NCBI RefSeq assembly: GCF_023973825.1
Contig: NC_090125.1
Coordinates: forward strand, 248,001-312,000
Reading direction: 5' to 3'
DNA length: 64,000 nt
Origin: Plasmodium brasilianum
Lineage: Eukaryota; Apicomplexa; Aconoidasida; Haemosporida; Plasmodiidae
Positions 26,900 to 41,182 of this stretch are shown in pieces. The translations under genes and the position numbers were made by a program. The notes below the pieces were generated by a model, which had not been told where the DNA came from, did no database searches, and worked only from the letters and a program-made list of their open reading frames with translations. Position 1 is the stretch's first letter. The number at the start of each line of letters is the position of its first letter.

Positions 26900-27936
26900 T
26901 TAAATTATTTATATCTAAATGTAACAACAGACATATCCAGAAGTACATATATAAGTAATAAAGTATACTATTAAAAATTATACTATAGAATGATATATAT
27001 ACCATAAATTATTAATTTTTACGTAACTATTATGTATATAGTATTACATGTTATAAGTACATTATAAGGTTAAGTACTTTTCATAGCTATAGTAACAATT
27101 AGGTTTAACATATATATTGTTAACTATCAATTCTAACTGCAAAGTAGAAAATATAAAAAAATATAGCATAATAATTATAACACCATAATTTTTATATCAA
27201 AAATAAATAAAAAATTAACAGAACAAAAAAGCAAACAAACTATCAGTGTTAGTAACTATATGGTTTATAAATTATTTATTTTCATAAATAAAGGGTAAAA
27301 AGTATTATTTACCTTAATAAACGTAATAATATATATCTGTATGTGTCATTATTAATATAAAAAAAAAAAAAAAAAAAGTTCATTACATATTTTAATGGTA
27401 TTTTTACATATTAAATTTTATATTATTTGATATTAATAATATGTTATTTTATGTTGTCAGCTATTTGACTTTTTTTTAACATATGTAATATGAACTTTTC
27501 TATAAAAATACGTACTTAACTGTGATTTAGTATAATAACAGTATTAGGATATATTTACCTTTGTAATATATTTAAGGTAAAAAATAATAAATTCCATAAA
27601 ATAAATATTAATGTATTCAAATATTTCATAGTTCTCATATACAATCCTATGTAGTTAATAATTTAAAAATTCCTTATAATTAATATATATCAATTTTAAA
27701 ACTACTCTATAGATAAAAGATATAAATATGTACTTTTCATTCAGAATGTTATATGTTATTAACTACAATATGAATATAGAGACATTATGCATATGTATAT
27801 ACCTTCAGTAACATGAATTATTTTTTTAAATATTTAAAATTACATTTATATTATTTAATTATTAAAGGAAAAATGATATTACAACTTACGTAAAAATTAA
27901 TTCTTAAATAATTTATAATTATTCTTTTGAATCTAG
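26900..27936 (+). repeat. 5' flank of STP1 relic 2, duplicate of 4.15-5.22 kb
   Basis: It matches the flank of STP1 relic 1 in order and spacing, including the poly(A) tract (27359-27377) and the terminal ttaattcttaaata...aatctag at 27898-27936. The divergence indicates an old duplication. Confidence 0.65.
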
Positions 27937-30660
27937 TATTCGATTATCCATTGTAGAGGCGTATGGAATTACCCTAAGAAAACCCAACTTAAAGTTATTA
28001 AAAATTATAAATAAAATAAAATAAAATCCCTTCCTTAAATAAGAAGAACAAAGAAGAAAAATTTAGGGAAGGATACCTAGGATTAAATAATTATCTAATT
28101 AAGAAAAAAAAAGCATAAGAATATGAACGTCAAACAATGCGGAAAGTAACAATAAAGTATTGGCTTAAACAGTACTATGATAGTATAACTAACTTTGGAA
28201 GATGTTCTATGATTTTAGATCAGAAAGATAAAGAACTTTTAGAATTAATATATGAAGAAGAAAATTTCTGTAAAAAAAAAAAATAGTGATCTTAGAGTAA
28301 TAAATCATTTAAAACAAAAAAACTCAAATAAGTGTGATAATAAACTCTTAACGAAATGTAAAACATATAATGATTATACTAAATAGATGCAGAAAAAACA
28401 TAACCAAAAGAAAATCCTCTTTGAAAAATGTTAAAAAAAAAAAGATACAAAAAAAAAAACAAAAAGACAAAGTACAGAAACAATATGCGGATTAATGAAT
28501 AAAGAAACATTTAATGAACTTCCATATTTCGAACCCCTACACTCTGTTGTATCTTCTGCATTTTTACCTGAATAAAAAGATAATAGTTTACAAGAACAAA
28601 CTTATAATAAAAATCAGAGTCTAACAACATCTCATTCCAAGGAAGAAAATCAAGTACAAATTACACAAGCAATTCTGTCTGACCGTAGAGTGTAACCTCC
28701 ATCTATAGAACTAGAGCAATCTAAAATGTCAGTAATGCAGAAAGCAACTGGTGAAATTAAAGTTATATATACATTAGTTTATTCATAATCAGAAACAGAA
28801 AAAAGTTCTTAAACTACAGATTAAACGCCATCATTTGATGTTTCATTAAATCCTCAAATTCTTCAAAATCTAGTAAAACTCCCTACCCTTGAAATTCCTT
28901 AGTTTTCTAATGAAAAATCAACTTGTGGCTCTCCTGCCACTGTTGCAGCTTAATCCACTAAAACTTCACTTATAACTAATGCTACTTATTCTTCTATTTT
29001 AGACATAACTGCACTAAACAAGATATATATATTTACAATAAAGTTATAAATCCAACACTAAATCAATGTAACACATACGTATTATCTATTTTAATAAGCT
29101 TTATAGTTATTGTTGTGCTTTCCCTTTTTATTTAAATAAAATAAAAATTAAGAATTAAAAATATGATAATAACTTTTTTACTGTAATAATTTATTTTATG
29201 AATATCTATTTCATATATTATAGTATTCCTTAATAGGAATGTTTAAAAAAAAGAAAAAGGTAGAAAGAAGATATGTGAAAATACTCAGATACTAGTATTT
29301 CCATTTTCTGACAATAAAAGTAAACTTTTTATAGATTGATCAATTGGAACATCCAATATATCATAATAAAGAAATCATAAAAATTATAAAAATACATAAA
29401 CTTAACATTAAATAAGACGTAAACTCACCAAATCCATAAAAGGAAAGAACCAAAACTATTATAGAAGTGCATGTACAAGTACTTGAAAAATTCAGAAATG
29501 AAGAATGGGAATTTAGCAAAAGACAGTTTTTAGAAATTTGCCTAGAAGAATTCAAAGAATAATAGAAGGCTTATTATAATTTAACAAATAAAAAAGTAAT
29601 AGTGCGAAGTATTAAAAGTCGCAATTATATTAAAAAACAAAATATTCTATGACATAAACGGATAGAAAGACGTAGAAATATTTCTGAAATATTGCAAAAA
29701 GGAAACTGGTTTAATAATTTGGAAAATTAACGAACAAAAGAAAAAGACTACATAGAAGAAATGAAAAAATTAAAAAAAATATATTCTAATGAAAATCACA
29801 ACTCTCCACTTTTATAAAGTGGAAAAGAACTATGGAAGCAGTGGATATTGAAAAGTGGTATTATTATAGCACAATATTTTGAACTGGACTGGCTCAAAGG
29901 ATTGGTAGAGGAGTTGCAATATATGTTAGAAGACTGATTAAATGAAAAAAGCATAAATTCAATATTACTAATAAATACAGAAGAATTCCTTCATAACAAA
30001 AATTACGAAGAATTATATAAATATATTAATAAAAAACACTAGCTAAACTATATATGCTCCTGCTTATGACGTTATTAGAAGACTGTAAAAAAGAAGTGAA
30101 CTTTGAAAATAAGGAATAATATTTGAATAGTTCTATAAGTAAATGGAAGATAGAAGAATATTCACATAAAAAACCAGGAAATACAAAAGAAATAATTGCA
30201 ATTAATTGCTATGCTTCAGGAAATAAGGAAAATAATGGAATTCACGGTAATATAGGGGAAAACATTTTCACACAGGAGATAGAAGATTGGATAAGAAAAG
30301 ATAATACATACGTAAATTCTATAGTTAATGATAAAGCTTTAGACAAATCAGATGAAATTGCGGAAAAATATGTTTTATAAATTTGAAGCTGTATTTCCAG
30401 ATTATGTTTTCATAACGTTAAACACAAAACAGTCATCAATGAAAAATATATCTTTAATTTCGCAAGGTCACAAGAGAATAAAGGAGAATAAGAATGTAAA
30501 CATATGATTAATATAAAGGAAAAATAAGAAATGAAATAAAAAGATTAAATTGCATATATTTTAAAATTATTCAAATTACATATAACCTTTTTTATTCCTG
30601 TAAGTATACCCATAATAGTATCACATTATTTGGATGACTCAATAAAAAAAGATGTTAATA
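27937..30660 (+). pseudogene. STP1/SURFIN-like variant surface protein pseudogene (copy 2)
   Basis: Begins after the TCTAG at 27932-27936, the position equivalent to 5221 in copy 1. Domain traces in order: REGYLGLNNYLIKKKK, then NFGRCSMILDQKDKELL and EENFCKKK with the NKCDNKLLTKCKTYNDY cysteine pattern; Ser/Thr/Gln-rich ectodomain (28500-28990); membrane segment about 29071-29130 (TYVLSILISFIVIVVLSLFI); intron with acceptor TATAG before 29224; YSLIGMFKKKKK. The cytoplasmic part keeps IIEVHVQVLEKFRNEEW, LEICLEEFKE, GNWFNNLEN, ELWKQWIL, NYEELYKYINKK. The last open piece (30123-30377) has NSSISKWKIEEY, EIEDWIRKDNTYVNSIVNDK and EIAEKYVL. Multiple stops and frameshifts are present, many of them stops replacing Gln or Trp codons. 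No start was found. It is more decayed than copy 1. Confidence 0.82.
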
Positions 30661-30690
30661 TATATATATAGATAGATAGATAGATAGATA
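30659..30690. repeat. (TA)n-(GATA)5 microsatellite
   Basis: A TA run followed by five perfect GATA units (30671-30690) just after the STP1 relic ends. Confidence 0.95.
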
Positions 30691-32378
30691 AACAGAAAAT
30701 AATTTTTATTTATTAAATATAAGCATATTTATTCAAGAAACTTTAAGCACATTTTTTTGTTTTATTCCTTAATAAATTATTTCTTTGAAAAATATAACAT
30801 GATATATATTGAAATTTATAACTTATATTTTTAAAATATATACATTCCTTGAATATATATGTTAGATTAATATCTAATATAATATAATATTTGGAACCGT
30901 GTTCCCATATTTGTACCTCACAGTAGCATATTAGGACCCTATGTATGCATAATTTTATGCATTCATTATTTTAATTTTTAATTTTTTTCTGTTTTTCTAT
31001 ATAATTAATTTGTTTAAACATATATTTAATATTGGAATTTTATAATATTATAACTATATAACATTCTATTTTATTAAGAGGAATTAATTTTTTATTATGT
31101 TTAATAATAAAAGCATTTATAATACATTATGATTAAAAACAAAAAATTATTACACTTTTTAATAATTTGTTATGCTTCCATTATAAGATTTAAAGTTACA
31201 CATTATGTTGTATAACACATTTTCATAAATATAATCTAATATAAATATTAATCAATTTTTTATTAATACAATATTTAATTTAAAAAATTTAATTACACTT
31301 ATATTAATAAGAAATATGGGAATAATATACATTTAATAAATAATATATAATTCGGATATAAAACATAGTTAACAATAGTATATTGTATTCCTTATTTTAG
31401 AAACCTTATATTTGTAAAAGTAAAAAAAATTAAAAACATATATACATTCTCTATTTATGCATTCATCTTTTCTCATACCTCAGATATTATGTTACCTAAA
31501 ACGATAGTATAGAATATTTTGGAGTATTTATAGAATATCAATATTTTTTTAAATTAATTATAAAAAAAAAATATATAAATAATGTTAAATATTTAATATA
31601 TACAATTAAATATTTATAAATTCATATATACCTATATCTAAGGAATTCACTGCATATAATTTTTCATCACATTCATTTTAATTTGAATATATATTAATTT
31701 CTTATTATGACACTCAAAATATATCACGAATAAAAATATGTATTATTTTAAATAATGTTCTTAATATAGTTTAACATATTAATTCATACGTTATACATAC
31801 AATTCACTAATAAGGGAATTTCCTTAATCTATGTTTTATCCACATTAATGATTTGTCACTTGTGACCCAAGTTAAATGTTCGTGAATAACTACTCAATTT
31901 AAGATAAATTTTTTGCTATTAGGGAATCAACTACATACTTTAAATAAAAAATTCACAGAGGAGTAAATATAAATGTACTTTATATAATTAACAACTTTAC
32001 CGCTATAAAACTTTATGAAAAAAGTTTTTACGTACTAACAAATTTCATTGTTTTTAAAAAATTAAAAATCTTTATTCATAAATGAATAAAAGCCCATTCA
32101 TATAGAATTACGAAAACATTGATAAATTTTTAAATAGAAATATTTAAATTTATTTATTTTTTTATAAATATAAATGTTATTTCGATTAAATTTTTATGTA
32201 TTCATTGTCATAATTTAACTCATATTTAATTACAATAAGATAATATATTATTCTAGCTATGAATTTATTATACATCTAATATAAATAATAATATAATTTA
32301 AGAAAAATACTTTAAACATATGAATTTATACATAATTAAATATATAAATATATATAAAAATTATATTTTTTACCAACA

Positions 32379-32425
<47 letters not shown>

Positions 32426-33841
32426 AAATGAACAACAAAAATAATCATGGAATTGTAAGCTTGTTAGAAACTCATTATATAATAATAAAATTAAATTTCG
32501 TCATTACTGATTCTTTATATTGCAGAAATATATCAAAAATCGAAAATGTCTTTATATTACTTCAAAAAACATAGTTTAAACAATGTACATGAACATTTAC
32601 GATAAACAATTTAATAACATTTCAATACTATACTAAAAAATAACTCATATAAATCAAATTAATAATTTCTTTATTTAGCGAAATAATGATTAATTTTTTA
32701 TAATTATTTCATTATCTTGGTATCATTGTTCTCTTTGTATTTTATTGAACACATTTTTCTACGTTGTCATAACTATTTTATTACTGTATAATGTAAATTT
32801 TATAATAATACCATGTTAAAGTATCAAAAAAGAATCAATTAATTATATATATATAATTCTTTAAAAACATTCTTAACATATATAAATTTATTATTCTTTT
32901 TAAAATTTTTCTTTTTTCCAAATTATATATACATTTTTTACTTACATGAATTTAGAAGAAAAAATTGTACTTGTTCAAAATTCTTTTTTGAATATTATTT
33001 CTCATATAATATTATTTAAATTTTTAAATATTAAATACATCTGAATTACATCATCAAACAGAAAAAAACATGTTCCATATTGCTTAAAATATAAAATTTT
33101 AATTTTTTTTATATATTTAAAAAATTAAATTAAACTTAATTAGAAAAAATATATTTTATTTTTAATAATCATGACTTTTTGATTAAAACATATATGTTAT
33201 TAATGTTCTATAAAAATGCATGCAAATTAAATTCAATTAAATTTTCGTTACAATAATATTTTGTGATGTTCTAATTATTATTCTTATTTCAAATTATTTA
33301 AGAAAAAATTTCATAGGTAAGATTTTAGATAACTTCTATATATTTTGCATTGTTTTAATCGTAACAGAAAAATTGTAAACGAAATTTTTTCAAAAGTTAA
33401 CTTAAGTGCTTTGTGCCATGTAATTTTATATATTCTATCCATTTTTATAGACAAATTAAGAAAGAAGCTTGTCAATATTCATAGTAAAAAATATAAATAT
33501 AAATAAATTATTTGAAATAAATTATATACTGCTTGTCTATTTGCAACTATTATATAATAATAATTATATATATTTTAACGCTTTTGCAACATCTGTTCTA
33601 TTTGTTTTATTTTAATTAATAAAATTCTTACATAGAAAAATTACTAAAATAATTTTATTTAATTCAAATTTTTTTTTTAATTTCGAATATATTTTATAAT
33701 AAACATTAATTAAAGAAAGCTCAAAGATTTTAAATTAGAAAGTGACAGAAAAGAGCAACCAAACATTACAACAAATATTATACCTAATATTATCAAAAAA
33801 AATTATATATATATAAATTTTAGTATAAAAAAGGATTTATA
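30691..33841. other. Noncoding stretch between STP1 relic 2 and gene B
   Basis: I see no gene. From about 31850 on it aligns by eye with the upstream regions of genes A and C. It includes a (TA)n tract at about 32383-32417. It is presumed to be the 5' region of gene B. Confidence 0.55.
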
Positions 33842-36060
33842 ATCTATAATTAAATTCATCACGATGGTACAATATAATAAACTCTTTTTCTTTATTAAAA
33901 TTTTCTCGATTACCCTTTTAATATGGATATTCCAGAATTCCTATGAGGTACAATAATTATTATGTACAATAACTTCCTTACATCTTTTGTAATCTTACAT
34001 TTTCATTTTAAGCCTAATATTTTATTTGTACGGAAATACTGATATTTTTCTAAATAATAAATATTTACCTTAATTTTTAGACAAGTATCTCTGTCAAATT
34101 ATGGAATAAGAAAGTCAACCTAAATAATATGTTAGATGTAAGAGGAAACAGATTATTATATGGAGAAACAGATTTATATTCACAACAGAGTTATGAATAC
34201 TTAAAAGAAAATGCAAAGAATATAGTAAATGAAGATAAATATATTTTCGGAAATAAATTAAATACATTAATGAGTAATTTTTATTTACCAGAAGACTTTA
34301 AAATATTATTGAATGAAGAACAATATCAAAAACAAAATAATTCATTAGAATTTAAGGACAATTTAAATAATTCCAATGATTCCTTAATATCCGATGCTTC
34401 TACTGATACAAGATATGCAGAATTAAAAGAAGAACCATTTCGAATGAAAACACGTAAGTCAAAAAAACAAAATATATCATCATTGATACATGAATACTTG
34501 AAGAAATTAGATAAAAAATATGAAAAAGAAGTAGTAAAACTATTGACTAGTGGATTTAAAAGGTCAAATAAAATTATACTGGGAGATAAAGTAAATATCA
34601 TAAACATTTTTATGGTTTTTACACCATTTATAATAACCAGTTCTATCTTATTTGTCTCTATCGCATGTAAATCTCCTTTGTACATTTTAGTATCAATTTT
34701 GCTAGTTATATTAACAGTATTATATGTTTCATTTAAAGTAATGAAAAATCTTTATAAGCATAAAGAAAAAACAAGTAATTATAGGATATATTCTAAACCC
34801 TCATTAGGATATAACACTAGATTCTGATTCTTTGACATCCATAAATTGAACAAATTTATTTTAATGTCATGAAATATTATATATTTAAGTGTATAAACTC
34901 TTATAAGATATTCGAAATGTGAATTGTATTCTTTTCAAAAATTGTCTAGAAATATTCATTAATATTATCCTTATATCTCCTAGTGTGAATAGATCATTTA
35001 TATTTTTTGTGTTTATTTATATAATTAATTTTGTGTAACTGTTATAACAAGTTGTAAATATTTATATTATTTCTTCTAAATATATATAGATATAGGAAAA
35101 TCCCCTACATATCATTGTTTCAGTTTTTTACCCAAAGTTAAATTCTGATTATTTGTTTTATTTAGTATGCAGTTTAATATATTTTTGCGTATTTCTTCAT
35201 TTTATTTTCAATTTATACTTAAATTTTTAAAGATTTAGCATAATGAAGTTTTATCTATATCCTTTTTTTGTTAACTTATACAGTGAATTTATATGTATGT
35301 TCGTTACATTTTAGATAGAAAAAATTTGTTCAGAAAAAAATTATTCTATATGTTAAAATGTTTTAGTTAAATATAAAACTTGATTTCATAATAATTTTTA
35401 CATAGTATAAATGATGTCTATACGGAAATTCAAATTTTCTCGTACGAGATACTATGACCTTGGGGAACATAAATACAGCATAAAATTACTTCTTTTAAAT
35501 TATAAAAACAGACATTATCCCATGTTCATTTATTATTCATATTTACATGAATTCATTATTTTATTTTATTTTTTACTTTTATATTTATCCATTTAAGTAG
35601 TAATTTTTTATATTATTATTTTAAATCATAATGTTAATGTTTCTTCTTTTTTTTATGTTTCATTTAATATATAATAATAATGTAGAAAAAATTAATGATA
35701 TGGAATATACATATATTTATAAATCGTGTTTTTCCTTTTACTCTTATTAATAATAACCAATTTTTCTTATATAAGTGAAATGATATCATTGTGATATACA
35801 TTATTTGATCCTTCGAAAAAAATAAAATATTTACAGCAATCATCACTACACAAATCGTTATTTTCAGGTATACATAATATATAAACATTTCTGCGAATTG
35901 TTCCACAAAGTATATGGCTATTATCATCAATAATCTTTGTTTAAGAAGATATATTCCACAAAAAGGATATATTTCGTTATCTATATCATTGCATTCATTA
36001 AATTTTACACAGAAATTATATAAAGGTGAATTCTTCAAAAATATTTTCTAAAATTAAAAC
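31850..36060 (+). repeat. Segmental-duplication unit, copy B
   Basis: Diverged copy of units A and C. The coding parts of B and C match along their whole length. Downstream, 34860-35090 matches about 41280-41500: ttaatgt, tatttaagt, gtgtgaa/gtgaattg, tgtgaatagatca/tgtgcatagaacc, then ataattaatttt and gtaaatatttatat. A minus-strand 124-codon frame at 35664-36038 lies in the 3' flank. I doubt it is a gene. Confidence 0.6.
33864..34827 (+). CDS. Plasmodium exported protein, Pv-fam-d-like (gene B)
   Basis: Exons 33864-33947 and 34081-34827 (276 aa). The intron 33948-34080 is GTACAA...TTTTTAG, phase 0. Residues 1-28 form a signal (KLFFFIKIFSITLLIWIFQN, then SYE). Exon 2 begins TSISVKLWNKK and carries V-R-G-N-R-L-L-Y-G-E at 48-57, a relaxed PEXEL-like site (R52, L54; the acidic residue sits one place later than canonical). 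An Asn/Ser-rich middle has FKDNLNNSNDSLIS, then the charged helix LKKLDKKYEKEVVKLL (about 168-183), two membrane segments (about 202-223 and 226-246) and a basic tail ending GYNTRF. Gene C is a paralogue. The plan (WIFQ signal, NRLL, LKKLD..E, two spans) resembles what I recall of Pv-fam-d; this is unverified. It is probably exported to host-cell membranes; function is unknown. No defect seen. Confidence 0.85.
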
Positions 36061-39000
36061 AGAAAAAAATTTTTTTTGCCTTGTAACTAAATAGAATATC
36101 ATCTACGATTTAATGAATGAAATAAATTATAATAATACATAAAGATGATTCTTTAAAAATTCTACATAATAAAGAATATAATGTGTTATGTTATTTTAAA
36201 TGAATAATATATTATAAGAAATTTTTAACTTGAAAATGATAATTTTAAAAATACAATACACGTATTACGATATAAATATTCAATAATTATAACATTAAAA
36301 CTATCCTAAAAAAGAATAACTTATTTTATTATATATGCAACTATATAATATTTTCTGTTAAATAAGAAAAAAATATATTAGAAAATTATTACATAATATT
36401 TTAAATAAGGGATTTACATCCTTTATATGTATATTTGTTTATAATATAAAACACTGCCTTCCCATTAAAAGATTTATTAAATTTGAATTAAATACATAAC
36501 TAATATTTTATTAGTTATATATACATTATATTTTTTTCTTTTGATATATCATTTTTTATTAATTTATAATCATTTTTTTTCTTTCGCAAGTTACATTTTT
36601 TTTTAATTTATAAATAAAATTTGTTGCTTTACTTTTTCAAATATTTCTTAATTATTATATTTTTCATGCATTTCATAAATTTTATATTTCTTCTTTTATT
36701 TTTTCGAACACAACCTTTCCTAAATATATAAAATCACTCTAAATTGAAGAACCTTTAAGTTAATGCATAATTTCTTTGAACAATTTTAATGCACCACAGA
36801 AAAAAAAAATTATTACATATTTTAATATTTTATTTTTCTTTAATATTAAGATATAAAATCATATATTATATTGAATAGTACTTTTTTGTATGTGTAATGT
36901 AATAAATATGTTAATGTATTTGTTATAAACAGGATATGTAATTAACCAAATAAATATAATAAATCATTAATTAATGATATGTATGGGCATAATATACATA
37001 TAATAAATAAGTTTCTGATACAGAGATACAATATACATAATTAATATTATTATATTATGTTACTCACTTCAGGGACATTTTTATTTGTAAGAATTAAAAA
37101 AAAAAAAAAAAAACGTAGATATATCGGTATGTGCCAACTATATGTGCCATATCTAAGATACACTGTTACTTAAAGTGACATATTAAAATATTTTCGAATA
37201 AATAGAGAACTATATTATCCCTATTGGATTAATTCTAAAGAACATTTACAAAAATCGATATAGCTTTAATATGCATAATTAAATATATATAAATATATAT
37301 ATATATTAATTTTAATTATTCGTAAAAGCTAATACGAGAAAAATATAATATATCTTGCGATATAACACATTACTTGTTATTTTTCTGTAATTTTAAAGTT
37401 AAAGAAGTGAATAACTTTAAGGATTAGAAAGTGTAACACAGTTATATTGAAATTTTTTATTTTTTTTTTTTATTTTTCCCTAAAGTCATTTGCGATATAA
37501 CAGAAGATAGTAACTTTTTTACATGTGTTCTTTTTAATTTTTTCATCTTATTTCGTATGTTTTATGCGTAAATAAAAATATATACTTATTTTACTTTATA
37601 TAAAGGAACATTTTTATTTCTTAGGAAATTAGATATAACATAAATATAATTTCTCTCAAATTTTTTATTAGCTAAATTTAGAACAAATTCATATACGTAT
37701 TAACAGTACATAAATAAATATTAATATTATTCTTCCTATGGCCTGTCTGTTATAGCTGTATTTATGTAATCAATAATACTTTTTTTTCTTTTTTTTACAC
37801 ATTACACATATTACTTGAATTCACATAGATTAGCAATTCCATTATAATTATAACTTCTAATAAATATAACCTGTTCACATGGTATAAAAATTATTCATAT
37901 TAACTATATGTGATAATTAACATAAGAATTTATCCATCAACATACTGTGATTGGATGTAATAAAATGTAAGTATTATATATTCCTTTACATAGAAAATTT
38001 TTAAGTGCCTTATTAGGTTATACAAAAAAAATTTTAAATAAATTCTCATCGTGTGCATTTATCTCAACACCTCACGAGAAATAATATAAAAAACGTAAAG
38101 TATTAATATTATTGTTATATATTTATATTTTATATTATTTATAAAAGTTCACTTCATATAAATTTTTATATCATTTAAGTTCGTTTTAATATTTACGAAT
38201 TTCTTACTTATATATATTTATGTTAAAAGCGAATAACAAATAAAAATAAGCATTAGGTTAAATAGTTTTTTTAATATAACTTAGTAATTTATGTTTTATG
38301 TACAAATTTCATTATTCAGGTAACTTTCATAAACTGTGCTTCATTTGCGTTGATAATTCATGAGTCCTAACTTAAAAGACACTAAATCTCAAGGTGAGTT
38401 ATAACCCATTTCATGGTATTAGAGAATAAAATATAAACTAATAATAAATATTACACATGACTAAAAATATATTTTATATAATAAACAACATTATCATGAA
38501 AAAACTTTGAGAAAAATGTTTTTACAAACTAATTAATTTTATGGTTTTTAAAAAATAAAATTAATTTATTCATACAGGAATATATTCGCTATTTATAAAA
38601 AATTTCACAAATATTCATAATATTTAAAAAAAACTATTACAAATGAATTTATTTATTAGTTTTACATATAAATAATATTTCCATTATACTTTTAGATTAT
38701 AGATCATTGCATATTATCCCAAATTTATTTATACATAAAAAGTATACAATTATAATTACAAATTTATTATATATTAATACACATATATATTAAAATAACT
38801 TAAGTAAACCACTTTATTATTATCAGTTTGTATATATTATTAATTATCCAAGTATATAAAAAAAATATAATTTTACCATGTACATTTTTATATAATATAT
38901 ATATAAATGAACAACAAAAATAAAAATAGTAATGTTACTGATTATTATAAAATCAATCTAATTATAAGAAGTTAATTTAAAATATTCATTACTGATACAT

Positions 39001-40273
39001 TATACATAAGTATTAATTTTTAAATAGAAAATATATTCATATTATTCCAAGAAATATGGTAAAATTATAATATATGAATAATCATCAATAAAAATCTAAA
39101 AACATTTTAATAATATATTATAAAAATAATGTCCATAATTTTAAACTTCTTTATAACTCGTAATTTCTGTTTCATATCTTTAGTTCTCAGTCTCTAACAT
39201 TGTTAAATATATATTAATAAACCCATTTTGATACTATAATTTATAAGTATTTTCTTATTATACAGTGTTAATATAGCTTCTAATCTCATAATGAAGCATC
39301 ATAAAACTGTAACTTATTTATATATACATAATTCTTTTTAGCATCCTTAACATACATAAATTTATATTTTTTTTTATTAATTTTCTTTTTTTTTTAATTA
39401 TATTCTATAATTGCAAAAAAAAATTTTCAAATTTTTATATTTAATATTATATCATATATAAATTTATTACAAATTTTGAATTAATATTAAAGCCACTTAA
39501 TATAAGAACAACATAGCAAAATTATGTCTTACATTGTTTAAAAATATAAAAATTTAATTTATGTTATTTAACATTATAATAAAAGAAAACTCACATAGGT
39601 AAAATATATATTTTATTCATAATATTCCATTTAAATATTTGACTAAAATAAAAAGTAGCCAATATTGTGTATAGCACATGTAAATCCAATTCTATTAAAT
39701 AATAATTATATATGTATATTCTTTCTAATTATACTTAAATTACTTTAAAAAATAACTTTCATACGTAAGATCATAATTGACTTCAAATTATTTTTTATTA
39801 TTTTAATTATAATAGAGATACTTTATATGATATATTATTAAAACAGAATTTATACATAATTATATTATGTAAAATTATCAAATTTTATCTGTTTTCATAA
39901 ACGAGTTAACAAAAAAAAACAGTTTATTAATGTACATAGAAAATATATAAATAAATTTTTTAAACTAAATTATTTACAACCCTATACAATTGGAATTATT
40001 ATATAATAATTTTTTTTTTTTAGTCTTTTTTTAAAATCTATTTTGTTTATATTTTTTTAATTGATATTTTTACTTAGAAACAATTAATATTTTTTTAAAT
40101 TTATTTTTGTATATTTTATAATATATTATAAATATATTTAGTTAAAAAAAGGTAAAAATGTTATAAATTCTGAAGAGAATCAAGATGCTAAGGTAAAATT
40201 ATAACATATCTCCTATTGAATATCATTTAAAACAATTATATATATAAAATTTTATTACAGAAAAAATATTTAG
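36061..40273. other. Gene-free spacer leading into unit C
   Basis: I see no gene. A poly(A) tract lies at about 37096-37112. A gatacactgttacttaaagtgaca stretch near 37157 resembles gatatacagtttcttatatc...acctaaagtga near 8670. From about 38330 the sequence matches the upstream regions of genes A and B. Confidence 0.5.
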
Positions 40274-40290
40274 TATCTATAAATAAATTC
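40274..40290 (+). promoter_or_regulatory. Conserved leader element 3 nt before gene C start
   Basis: TATCTATAAATAAATTC is identical to 11537-11553 before gene A. It supports the ATG at 40294 as the shared start of this gene family. Confidence 0.4.
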
Positions 40291-40293
40291 ACC

Positions 40294-41182
40294 ATGATAA
40301 TACAAACAAATAAACCCCTATTCCTTATTAAAATTTTCTTATTTACCGTTTTAATATGGATATTCCAGAATACCTATGAAGTCAAAAAATTATACACAAT
40401 AACTTCCATACATTTTTTGTGCTCTTACATTCTAAAACTAATACTGTATGTATATAGCAATACTAATTGTTTCATAAATATTCAATACTTACCCTAATTT
40501 TTAGGCAACTATTGATGGAATATCATGGTATAAGAAAATCGACCTAAAGAATACATTAGATGTAAGAATAAGAAGGTTATTATATGGGGAAACAGATATA
40601 TATTCCCAACAGATATGTGAATCCATTAAAGATAAAGCAATGAAAACAGTAAATGAATATGAATATTATTTTGGAAATAGACTAAATAAAATAACACAAA
40701 ATAGTGATTTAAATAAGTTCAATAAATATATAAATGATAAAAATTCGCAAAAATCTTCTAGTTTCATAAAATTTAAAGATAATTTTAGCAATTCCGACGA
40801 TTCACTATTATCTATTGACTATCTTCAATCAGTAGATAATGAATTAAATGAAAAACCGTTTATTATGAAAAATTATATGTCAAGAAAAGAAAATAGATCA
40901 TCATCAATATTTAAAAATTTTAAGAAATTAGATGCAAAATTTGAAAGACTAGTAGAAAAACTATTATTGTATAATAAATTTAATACAAAAAATGAATATA
41001 GACATACATTTGAAATAATTTTTAAAAGCGCGCTTATGATTTTTATTCCAATTTTCTTATCAAGCATAGTCTTCATATATATGTTTTGCAAATTTGGATC
41101 CCCTTTAGGAATTTTAATAACATGGGCTTTATCCACACTGACAATGTTTTATTTTTCCAATAAAATACCTAAATTTATATAA
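40294..41182 (+). CDS. Plasmodium exported protein, Pv-fam-d-like, short C-terminus (gene C)
   Basis: Exons 40294-40380 and 40505-41182 (254 aa). The intron 40381-40504 is GTCAAA...TTTTTAG, phase 0. Residues 1-29 are a signal (LFLIKIFLFTVLIWIFQN, then TYE). Exon 2: ATIDGISWYKKIDLKNTLD, then R-I-R-R-L-L-Y-G-E-T-D (R53, L55; relaxed PEXEL), with IYSQQ matching LYSQQ of gene B. An Asn/Ser-rich middle (FKDNFSNSDDSLLS) parallels gene B. FKKLDAKFERLVEKLL replaces the charged helix, followed by membrane segments at about 204-224 and 227-246. The tail is only KIPKFI plus preceding residues before TAA at 41180. Gene B has about 30 residues here, and homologous codons continue past the stop in gene C, so it is secondarily truncated. 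It may still be functional. Pv-fam-d resemblance is recalled, not searched. Confidence 0.8.

Noticed and set aside
34326..34685. Minus-strand 119-codon frame, and 40873-41136 minus in the paralogue
   Set aside because: Antisense shadows of genes B and C.
35664..36038. Minus-strand 124-codon hydrophobic frame in the 3' flank of gene B
   Set aside because: No start context, signal-exon structure or family motif; the corresponding flanks of A and C show no comparable frame. Not fully excluded.
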